Positions 56,997 through 64,000 of a DNA stretch of 64,000 bases are shown one piece after another. The first letter of the stretch is position 1; each line of letters opens with the position of its first letter. The notes below the pieces were generated by a model. The model did no database searches. It was not told the DNA's origin and worked only from the letters and a program-made list of their open reading frames with translations. This DNA is from Devosia sp. (GTDB lineage Bacteria; Pseudomonadota; Alphaproteobacteria; Rhizobiales; Devosiaceae). The stretch is taken from NCBI RefSeq assembly GCF_017307495.1, contig NZ_JAFKHE010000023.1:62001-126000 (forward strand), written 5' to 3'. The position numbers and the translations under genes were made by a program.

Positions 56997-59015
56997 ATGA
57001 AGATCCGGACCAGACTCTTTCTAATCGTGGCCGTCATGGGCCTGATCGTTTCGGCAGTTGGTGGCGCTGCCGTGTACGCCACACTGTCGCTCAGCAAGGG
57101 GGCGCAGTTGCTCGAGGTCGCGTCGCAGCGGGCCTTCAACGGCGAACACCTGAACCGCCTGGTGACCGCGGTGGTGATGGATGCGCGGGGTATCTACGCT
57201 TCCAGGGACGTGGACGCCGCAAAGCCGTTCGCCGAAGGCCTGCTCAAGTCGCTCGACAAGATCGACGCGCACCTGGCCGAATGGCGGCCGCTGGTGCCGG
57301 CCGAGGACCTCGAGGCCTTCGACAAGGTGGTGGCCCGTACGGCGGAGTTCCGGCAGTTCCGCGCCGAGACGGCGCGGCTGGCGACGATCGACCCGGCGCA
57401 GGCCAATGCCCAAGGCAACAACGAGGCCAACCGGGCCAACCGCAAGGCCTACCAGGCCGAGATCGACGCCGTGGTCGAGAACGACCAGGCGAGATTCGAC
57501 GCCATCAAGGCCGAATTCGAGAGCTTCGAGGCCGTGATCGTGCCAGGGGTGATCGGCGCGACCATACTGGGGCTGCTCGTCGGTGTCGGCGCGGCGCTCT
57601 ATGTCGGCACGCGTTACGTGTCACGGCCACTCACGAAGGTAACCGAGACGATGGCGCGGATCGCGGAGGGCGATTTCGCCACCGAGGTCCCCTATGTGGG
57701 CGAGAAGAACGAAGTCGGCCAGATGGCCGCGGCGGTGCAGGTGTTCAAGGAGAACGGCATCCGTGTCGCCGAGATGAACGAGGGCGAGCGGGCGCGGCAC
57801 CAGCAGGCGGCCGAGCGGGCTCGGATGATGCAGGACTTCCAGGATGCCTTCGACGGCGTGGTGGCGGCGACCCTGCACGGCGACCTGGGGCAGCGCATCG
57901 AGGCCCATTTCGAGGATGCCGACATCGAACGTATCGCCAAGAACTTCAATAGCCTGATGGACACGGTGGCCAAGGGGCTGAGCGAGGCCGGCGACGTGCT
58001 GGCCGCGCTCGCCGAGGCAGACCTGGGCAAGCGGATGCATGGCACGTACGAGGGCGAGTTCGCGCGGCTCAAGCACAACACCAATACCGTCGCCGAAAAG
58101 CTCACCAGCATCGTCGGGCAGCTCAAGAAGACCTCGTTCGACCTGAAGACGGCCACCGGCGAGATCCTGTCGGGCGCCAACGACCTTTCCGAACGCACCA
58201 CCAAGCAGGCGGCGACGATCGAGGAGACCTCGGCGGCGATGGAGCAGCTCGCGACCACTGTCCTGGCCAATGCCCAGCGTGCCGCAGGTGCTTCGGACAA
58301 TGCCGGCCAGGTGACGGCAACGGCCGAGGAGGGCGGGGCTGTGATGCTGAGCGCCAACGAGGCGATGGGTCGGATCACCGAGAGCTCGGCCAAGATCTCC
58401 AACATCATCGGGCTCATCGACGATATCGCCTTCCAGACCAACCTGCTCGCGCTCAATGCCTCGGTTGAGGCGGCACGGGCGGGCGATGCCGGCAAGGGCT
58501 TCGCCGTGGTGGCGGTTGAAGTGCGGCGCCTCGCCCAGTCGGCCGCCAGCGCCTCTGCCGAGGTCAAGGCGCTGATCGAGCAATCGGCCGGGGAGGTCAG
58601 GACCGGCTCCAGGCTTGTGGCCGATGCCGCCGCCAAGCTCGAGGCCATGCTGGCCGCCGTACGTGGCAACCGGGAGCTGCTGGAGGGCATTGCCCGGGAC
58701 AGCCGCGAACAGGCCTCGGCGATCGAGGAGGTCAATACCGCGGTGCGGCAGATGGACGAGATGACCCAGCACAATGCCGCGCTGGTCGAGGAGACGAATG
58801 CCGCCATCGAGCAGACCGAGGCGCAGGCGTCCGAGCTCGACCGGATCGTCGCGGTGTTCACGCTCGGCGCGCAGGCCGAGGCGGCGGTGGTCCCGCCGGA
58901 AGCGCCGCACCCCAGGGGAATCAGGGCGATCCAGCAGAAAGTCGCCAGCGCCGCGAAGACTTACCTGGCGCGCGGCAATGCGGCCATCAAGGCTGACGAA
59001 TGGGCCGAATTCTGA
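56997..59015 (+). CDS. Methyl-accepting chemotaxis protein (tandem copy 1)
   Basis: 672 aa from ATG 56997; the frame upstream to 56835 is not conserved. TM1 covers ~6-28, followed by a short helical periplasmic domain (~30-180) and TM2 (~183-207). Then come a HAMP domain ([18 protein letters not shown]), a second HAMP-like region, and the cytoplasmic signalling domain with the hairpin tip containing [20 protein letters not shown] (near residue 485). It ends DEWAEF, resembling the x-W-x-x-F pentapeptide that binds CheR/CheB. It is the first of three tandem receptors. Confidence 0.92.
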   Translation: MKIRTRLFLIVAVMGLIVSAVGGAAVYATLSLSKGAQLLEVASQRAFNGEHLNRLVTAVVMDARGIYASRDVDAAKPFAEGLLKSLDKIDAHLAEWRPLVPAEDLEAFDKVVARTAEFRQFRAETARLATIDPAQANAQGNNEANRANRKAYQAEIDAVVENDQARFDAIKAEFESFEAVIVPGVIGATILGLLVGVGAALYVGTRYVSRPLTKVTETMARIAEGDFATEVPYVGEKNEVGQMAAAVQVFKENGIRVAEMNEGERARHQQAAERARMMQDFQDAFDGVVAATLHGDLGQRIEAHFEDADIERIAKNFNSLMDTVAKGLSEAGDVLAALAEADLGKRMHGTYEGEFARLKHNTNTVAEKLTSIVGQLKKTSFDLKTATGEILSGANDLSERTTKQAATIEETSAAMEQLATTVLANAQRAAGASDNAGQVTATAEEGGAVMLSANEAMGRITESSAKISNIIGLIDDIAFQTNLLALNASVEAARAGDAGKGFAVVAVEVRRLAQSAASASAEVKALIEQSAGEVRTGSRLVADAAAKLEAMLAAVRGNRELLEGIARDSREQASAIEEVNTAVRQMDEMTQHNAALVEETNAAIEQTEAQASELDRIVAVFTLGAQAEAAVVPPEAPHPRGIRAIQQKVASAAKTYLARGNAAIKADEWAEF

Positions 59016-59100
59016 CCGGGTGCCAGGCGGAAACTGCCCATTAACCATAAGGGCCTAAGCCTTCTCCATCGCAGTCGCGCACAGAACCAGGAGGTTCGGG

Positions 59101-61122
59101 ATGGCGTTGGGGACGGGTCGGTTGAAGGCGATGTTCGGCAAGGGCATCCCGACCAGGTTGGTGGTCATCGCGCTGGGCGTGGTGATCGTGCTTATCGGCG
59201 GCATCTACTCGGCGATGACCTACATGGTGTCGCAGAACTACCAGCACGCAGCGCACAGCTCGGCGGTCACGATCAAGTCGATGCGCGCGCACATGACGGC
59301 GGACATGCTGCACGACTCGCTGCGCGGCATCGTGTTCAAGGCGATGTACTACGGCTCGAGCTTCAACGCCGACGGCGTCAACGAGGCGGCGGCCGAGATC
59401 AAGCAGTACGGCGACGAGATGCGCGCCGCCATCGCCACGCAGGAGGGGCTCGACGTCTCCGCCACGGTGCGCGAAGCGGTGACCGGGGTGCTGGAGCCGC
59501 TTGACGCCTACCTCAGCAAGGCCGAGCAGGTGGTCGGCGCGGTCGTACAGGGCAACATGGGCGGCGCCAAGAACGCGCTGCCCGACTTCGATGCGACGTT
59601 CAAGGCGCTCCAGGACAGGATGTCGGCGGTATCGGACGCGATCGAGGCGGCCAATGCCGAGGTGCTGCAGGCCTCCAGCAACAACGCCCGCATCAGCGAC
59701 ATCGCCAGCATTACCGGCCTCGGCCTGATCGTCCTGCTCGCCGTGGTGACGCTGGTCTTTTCCAACATCCTGTTCCTGAGGCCGCTGGCCAGGATGACGG
59801 CCGGGTTCCGGCGGCTGTCCGCCGGCGATCTCGAGGTCGAGGCGACGCAGGGCGGAATCGTCACCGAGATGGCGATGCTCAATGACGTGCTCACCGACTT
59901 CCGCGCGGCGCTGCTGAGCCGCGCGCAGCTGACGGCGCAGAGCGAGGCCTCCGCCGCCGAGGAACGGGTGCGCACGGAGAAGGGCAACGAGCTCGGGGCG
60001 CTGCTGACCCAATATACCGGGGCGGCGATGCGCGGCGATTTCACCGGCCGGCTGCCGAAGTTCGATGACCCGAGCCTCGACGGCATCGCGCAGGTGTTCA
60101 ACGGCCTGTTCGAGAACGTGGAGCGTGGGCTAGGCGAGACCGGCAGCGTGCTCAATGCGCTCGCCAATACCGACCTGACGCGGCGCGTCGAGGGCGACTA
60201 CGAGGGGGCCTTCCTCAGGCTCAAGGACGACACCAATGCGGTGGGCGACAAACTGGCCGAAGTGGTCAGCCGGCTGCGCGCCACCTCGCGCGGGCTGAAG
60301 ACGGCGACGGGCGAAATACTGTCGGGCGCCAACGACCTTTCCGAACGCACCACCAAGCAGGCGGCGACGATCGAGGAGACCTCGGCGGCGATGGAGCAAC
60401 TGGCCGCGACGGTGCTCGAGAACGCCAGGCGGGCGGAATCGGCGAGCGGCAACGCCGCCGAGGTGTCCCGCACGGCCGAGCAGGGCGGGGAAGTGATGCG
60501 CAATGCCACGGCGGCGATGGAGCGGATCACCCAGTCGTCGGCGCGGATCTCCAACATCATCGGGCTGATCGACGACATCGCCTTCCAGACCAACCTGCTC
60601 GCCCTCAACGCTTCGGTCGAAGCGGCGCGCGCCGGCGATGCCGGCAAGGGCTTTGCGGTCGTCGCGGTGGAAGTGCGGCGGCTGGCGCAGTCGGCGGCCA
60701 GCGCATCGTCCGAGGTGAAGGCACTGATCGAGCAATCCGGCACCGAAGTGGCGGGCGGCTCGCGTCTCGTCGCCGAGGCGGCCGGCAAGCTCGAAGCCAT
60801 GCTCGAGGGGGCGCGGACCAACTACGAGCTGCTGCAGGGCATCGCCAGCGAGAGCCGGGCGCAGGCCTCCTCGATCGAGGAGGTCAACGTCGCGGTCCGC
60901 ACGCTCGACGAGATGACCCAGCACAATGCCGCGCTGGTGGAAGAGACCAATGCCGCGATCGAACAGACCGAGGCGCAGGCCGGCGAGCTCGACCAGATCG
61001 TCGACGTGTTCACCATCGCCGACGCGCCGGCGACGGCGGCTCCGGCCGCCCGGGCAGGAGCGCGGCAGGTCTACCTGAGCCAGGGCAGTGCTGCGATCAG
61101 CACGGACTGGAACGAGTTCTAG
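59101..61122 (+). CDS. Methyl-accepting chemotaxis protein (tandem copy 2)
   Basis: 673 aa. TM1 lies at ~18-40, the helical periplasmic sensor (~40-200) contains conserved [21 protein letters not shown], and TM2 lies at ~205-228. A HAMP domain ([18 protein letters not shown]) and a signalling domain almost identical in the hairpin region to that of copies 1 and 3 follow. It ends STDWNEF, another CheR/CheB-binding type of tail. The start ATG 59101 has AGGAGG upstream, a strong ribosome-binding site. Confidence 0.93.
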   Translation: MALGTGRLKAMFGKGIPTRLVVIALGVVIVLIGGIYSAMTYMVSQNYQHAAHSSAVTIKSMRAHMTADMLHDSLRGIVFKAMYYGSSFNADGVNEAAAEIKQYGDEMRAAIATQEGLDVSATVREAVTGVLEPLDAYLSKAEQVVGAVVQGNMGGAKNALPDFDATFKALQDRMSAVSDAIEAANAEVLQASSNNARISDIASITGLGLIVLLAVVTLVFSNILFLRPLARMTAGFRRLSAGDLEVEATQGGIVTEMAMLNDVLTDFRAALLSRAQLTAQSEASAAEERVRTEKGNELGALLTQYTGAAMRGDFTGRLPKFDDPSLDGIAQVFNGLFENVERGLGETGSVLNALANTDLTRRVEGDYEGAFLRLKDDTNAVGDKLAEVVSRLRATSRGLKTATGEILSGANDLSERTTKQAATIEETSAAMEQLAATVLENARRAESASGNAAEVSRTAEQGGEVMRNATAAMERITQSSARISNIIGLIDDIAFQTNLLALNASVEAARAGDAGKGFAVVAVEVRRLAQSAASASSEVKALIEQSGTEVAGGSRLVAEAAGKLEAMLEGARTNYELLQGIASESRAQASSIEEVNVAVRTLDEMTQHNAALVEETNAAIEQTEAQAGELDQIVDVFTIADAPATAAPAARAGARQVYLSQGSAAISTDWNEF

Positions 61123-61140
61123 GGTCTCGTTTTCCCGTTG

Positions 61141-61182
61141 GCAGATGCCCCGGTCGCAGCCTCGGCCGGGGCATCTGCTTTC
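61141..61182 (+). terminator. Hairpin after the second MCP gene
   Basis: GCAGATGCCCCGG (61141-61153) pairs perfectly with CCGGGGCATCTGC (61166-61178), followed by TTTCC. It separates the second and third receptor genes, so the third has its own transcription start. Confidence 0.65.
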
Positions 61183-61294
61183 CATGCAGGCGCCCTGCAC
61201 AAATAATCGTCAGCTCTCGGCATGGTTGACCGTTCTTTAACGAGCGGCGGATTGAATGGGCTGGAACAATTCTTCGGCAGGAGCCGTGATCCGC

Positions 61295-63607
61295 ATGCGT
61301 ATTCGTTCGTTGTCCCTCAAGGTCGCACTGCTTGGGGGAGCCGCGCTGACGGCTGTATTCGCCGCCGGCATGACCCTCCTGGTCCAGCAGGTGGGGGGCA
61401 CGATTGATGCCCAGACCCGCGAGTTGCTGTCGCAGACCACGCTGGCCATCGCCGACGAGGTCTCGGCCGGGCTCATGCGCGCCGAGCGCGCGGCCGAGGG
61501 CCTGGTCACCGCGCTCGAAGGCATGCATGGCGCAGGGGTGAAGGATCGCGCGACCTACGACGCGATGATCCTGCACTATCTCGAGGCCAATCCGGATCTG
61601 GTGGGCACCTGGTCGGGCTGGGAGCCGAACGCTCTCGACGGCAACGATGCGGCGGCCGCGGGGCAGCCCGGACATGACGCGACGGGGCGCTACATCCCGT
61701 ACTGGAACCGCGGTTCGGGGCAGGTGGTGCGCGAGGCGCTCGGCGGCTACGACCAGCCTGGGGTGGGCGACTACTACCTCAAGCCCAAGGAACTCGGGCG
61801 CGTGGTGGCGATCGAGCCGTACAGCTACACGGTGGCGGGCAAGGACATGCTGCTCATGTCGTTCGGCCAACCGATCATGGCGGGCGGGACCTATCTCGGC
61901 ACCGGCGGCGTCGACCTCGCGCTGAACGACATCAGCGCGCGCATGGCTGAAATCAAGCCGTTCGGCACGGGCCACATCACCATCGTGTCGGCCGGCGGCA
62001 TCGTGGTCGCCGACCCGGACGCAGCCCAGGTCGGCAAGGCGCTGGTCGAGGGCGATGCCGACTTCGCCATCGTCAAGGCGACGCTGGCCGAAGGCCAGGC
62101 CAGGACAAGCGATGCCACGGGTGAAGGCGAACTGCTGCGGCAGACGGCGCGGCCGTTCAGCGTGGGCGGGACCGAGGACCGCTGGGTGGTGGTGGCGAGC
62201 GTGCCGGTGGCGACGCTCGAGGCCGCCGTGACCGAGGGCCGCAACACCATCATCGCCCTTTCGGCGATCTGCGTGCTGGTGGCATGCGGCATCCTGTTCC
62301 TGCTGATCCGCTCGATGGTCGGCGGCCCGCTGGGCGCGATGAGCAAGACGGTCACGACCATGACCGAGGGCAATTACGACGTGACGGTGCCGGGTACGGC
62401 GCGCGTCGACGAGGTGGGCACGCTCGCCCGGGCGATGGAGGTGTTCCGCGAGAACGGCAAGAAGGTCGCGGCGATGACCGAGGCCGAGGCGGTACGCATC
62501 ATCCGCGACCAGGAGGCCCGCGCCCAGATGATGGCCGAGTTGCAGCGCGCCTTCGGCGACGTGGTCGACGCGGCGGTCGAGGGCGACTTCTCCCGGCGCG
62601 TGGCGGCGGAATTCCCGGACCAGGAGCTCAACACGCTCGCCGGCAGCGTCAATTCGCTGGTCGAAACCGTCGACCGTGGCCTCGGCGAGACCGGCGAGGT
62701 GCTGTCGGCACTGGCGCAGACCGACCTGACGCAGCGCGTCAACGGCCAGTATGGCGGGGCCTTCGCGCGGCTCAAGGACGACACCAATGCCGTGGCCGAG
62801 CGGCTGACCGAGATCGTCGGCCAGCTCCGGCAGACCTCGCGCGGATTGAAGACGGCGACGGGCGAGATCCTGTCGGGCGCCAACGACCTTTCCGAGCGCA
62901 CCACCAAGCAGGCGGCGACCATCGAGGAGACCTCGGCGGCGATGGAGCAGCTGGCGACCACGGTCGGGTCCAATGCGCAGAACGCCAACGAGGCGAGCCA
63001 GGTGGCGAGCCGGGTGACGACGGCGGCCGAACAGGGCGGCAGCGTCATGCAGCAGGCCAACGCGGCGATGGAGCGGATCACGTCGTCGTCGGCCAAGATC
63101 TCCAACATCATCGGCATGATCGACGACATCGCCTTCCAGACCAACCTGCTCGCCCTTAACGCCTCGGTCGAGGCGGCGCGGGCCGGCGAGGCCGGCAAGG
63201 GCTTTGCCGTGGTGGCCGTGGAAGTGCGCCGGCTGGCGCAGTCGGCGGCGGAAGCCTCGAGCGAGGTGAAGGCGCTGATCGAGCAATCGGGCGCCGAGGT
63301 GAACGCGGGCTCGCGGCTGGTTGCCGATGCGGCCGAAAAGCTCGAGGCGATCGTTGCGGCAGCGCGCTCGTCGAACCAGCTGATGGAAAAGATCGCGCGC
63401 GACAGCCAGGAGCAGGCGGCGGCGATCGAAGAGGTCAACACCGCCGTGCGGCAGATGGACGAGATGACCCAGCACAACGCGGCGCTGGTCGAGGAGACCA
63501 ATGCGGCGATCGAGCAGACCGAGGCGCAGGCCAGCGAGCTCGACCGGATCGTCGAGGTGTTCCACCTGGACGGGGCCTCCACCGTGGGGCTGCGGCGGGC
63601 GGCTTAG
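61295..63607 (+). CDS. Methyl-accepting chemotaxis protein with dCache-like sensor (tandem copy 3)
   Basis: 770 aa from ATG 61295 (an ATG at 61256 would add 13 residues). After TM1 (~8-28) comes a large periplasmic domain of about 290 residues. It contains [21 protein letters not shown], the RYIPYWNRG segment and [11 protein letters not shown], typical of double-Cache small-molecule sensors. TM2 (~320-340), HAMP and signalling domain follow. The signalling hairpin matches copies 1 and 2 closely. The C-terminus STVGLRRAA lacks the W-x-x-F tail of the other two. Confidence 0.92.
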   Translation: MRIRSLSLKVALLGGAALTAVFAAGMTLLVQQVGGTIDAQTRELLSQTTLAIADEVSAGLMRAERAAEGLVTALEGMHGAGVKDRATYDAMILHYLEANPDLVGTWSGWEPNALDGNDAAAAGQPGHDATGRYIPYWNRGSGQVVREALGGYDQPGVGDYYLKPKELGRVVAIEPYSYTVAGKDMLLMSFGQPIMAGGTYLGTGGVDLALNDISARMAEIKPFGTGHITIVSAGGIVVADPDAAQVGKALVEGDADFAIVKATLAEGQARTSDATGEGELLRQTARPFSVGGTEDRWVVVASVPVATLEAAVTEGRNTIIALSAICVLVACGILFLLIRSMVGGPLGAMSKTVTTMTEGNYDVTVPGTARVDEVGTLARAMEVFRENGKKVAAMTEAEAVRIIRDQEARAQMMAELQRAFGDVVDAAVEGDFSRRVAAEFPDQELNTLAGSVNSLVETVDRGLGETGEVLSALAQTDLTQRVNGQYGGAFARLKDDTNAVAERLTEIVGQLRQTSRGLKTATGEILSGANDLSERTTKQAATIEETSAAMEQLATTVGSNAQNANEASQVASRVTTAAEQGGSVMQQANAAMERITSSSAKISNIIGMIDDIAFQTNLLALNASVEAARAGEAGKGFAVVAVEVRRLAQSAAEASSEVKALIEQSGAEVNAGSRLVADAAEKLEAIVAAARSSNQLMEKIARDSQEQAAAIEEVNTAVRQMDEMTQHNAALVEETNAAIEQTEAQASELDRIVEVFHLDGASTVGLRRAA

Positions 63608-63736
63608 TCCTCCCCTGCGAAGCGGGGGGAGGGGGACCAGCGAAGCTGGTGGAGGGGGCGACCCCAAACACCGGCACTTCCCGCCGCCCCCTCCACCGCC
63701 TTCGGCGGTCCCCCTCCCCCGTAAACGGGGGAGGAT
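63608..63736. repeat. Palindromic intergenic repeat cluster
   Basis: AGTCCTCCCCTGCGAAGCGG at the left and CCGTAAACGGGGGAGGATC at the right form outer arms. Between them CCAGCGAAGCTGG and CCGCCTTCGGCGG are internal hairpins and GGAGGGGGCG pairs with CGCCCCCTCC. It fills the gap between the third receptor gene and the converging racemase gene. Confidence 0.7.
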
Positions 63737-63754
63737 CACGGAGGGACCGGTGGC

Positions 63755-64000
63755 TTACTCCAGCGCCGCCGCCACCAAGGCTTTCGCGTGCAGGTCGGTC
63801 GTGTCGTAGGTCGGGAGCGGGCTGACGCTGTCGTCGATCAGCATGCCGATCTCGGTGCAGCCCAGGATCACCGCCTCGGCGCCGCGTGCCTTGAGCCGGG
63901 CGATGGCCTCGACATAGATGCGACGCGACTCGTCGCGCACGATGCCGAGGCACAGTTCCTCGTAGATGATGCCGTTGAGGTTGGTGATGCCGACATCGGG
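63755..64000 (-). CDS. Aspartate/glutamate racemase family protein (partial, C-terminal part)
   Basis: The minus-strand frame runs from beyond the window edge to TAA 63755. It contains GITNLNGIIYEELCLGIV and then RGAEAVILGCTEIGMLI, the conserved Cys motif (GCTE) of YgeA/aspartate-racemase-type enzymes, which interconvert D- and L-amino acids without cofactor. The N-terminal half with the first catalytic Cys lies outside the window. The likely substrate is aspartate or glutamate, but the family also includes hydantoin racemases. Confidence 0.88.
   Translation of the reverse strand, partial: PDVGITNLNGIIYEELCLGIVRDESRRIYVEAIARLKARGAEAVILGCTEIGMLIDDSVSPLPTYDTTDLHAKALVAAALE

Noticed and set aside
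61097..63739. A ~880-codon antisense frame opposite the third chemoreceptor
   Set aside because: Same artefact; product is low-complexity and covers the receptor and the repeat.

Overview
The window is GC-rich chromosomal DNA from an alphaproteobacterium, most likely a Hyphomicrobiales (rhizobial-order) member close to Devosia. The pointers are the mdh-sucCD-sucA-sucB order, an Ala/Lys/Pro-rich N-terminal extension on the ATP synthase beta subunit, an Omp19/Inh-type lipoprotein, an F1 operon in the order atpHAGDC, and families of palindromic intergenic repeats. The genus is inferred from gene content and was not tested by phylogeny.

Layout. (1) 1-8249 is a catabolic/transport cluster: the end of a sugar-type ABC binding protein, two permeases, a D-threonine aldolase-like PLP enzyme, an M81 (MlrC) metallopeptidase, a LysR regulator, an aldehyde dehydrogenase and an SDR. 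(2) 8568-9635 is a drug/metabolite-type transporter with a very His-rich tail. (3) 9828-18941 is a ~9.1 kb integrated element of visibly lower GC. It is bounded by 17-bp copies of the 3' end of tRNA-Ala(CGC). It carries a tyrosine integrase beside the tRNA, a serine recombinase, a possible replication protein, a divergent PD-(D/E)XK nuclease/XRE pair, an M15-like peptidase, an outer-membrane barrel, two unrecognised co-transcribed genes and a frameshifted remnant. (4) 19162-26545 holds general metabolism genes: Gfo/Idh oxidoreductase, YhiN-type flavoprotein, asd, EamA transporter, GNAT, carbonic anhydrase and NUDIX. asd is preceded by a small Thr/Lys-ending ORF that looks like an attenuator leader.

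(5) 27105-42431 is a TCA-cycle block: sdhCDA, three small genes, sdhB, an Omp19-like lipoprotein, zapE, mdh, sucC, a secreted protein, sucD, sucA and sucB, ending in a clear terminator. Succinate dehydrogenase, malate dehydrogenase, succinyl-CoA synthetase and the 2-oxoglutarate dehydrogenase E1/E2 subunits are thus encoded together, and the E3 subunit (lpd) lies about 4 kb away on the other strand. Small exported proteins of unknown role sit inside both the sdh and suc gene strings. (6) 42488-48972 has an L,D-transpeptidase, a XerC-type recombinase, an EamA transporter, an MntA/HepT toxin-antitoxin pair directly behind lpd, and an SDR. (7) 49127-56657 is priA followed by atpHAGDC. (8) 56997-63607 holds three tandem methyl-accepting chemotaxis proteins with different sensor halves and nearly identical signalling halves. 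The window ends in a partial aspartate/glutamate racemase-family gene.

The observations most worth a second look are the asd leader peptide, the paired Cys-motif exported proteins inside the sdh operon, the tRNA-Ala element with its uncharacterised cargo, the HepT motif variant, and the His-rich transporter tail. No CRISPR array and no rRNA were seen.
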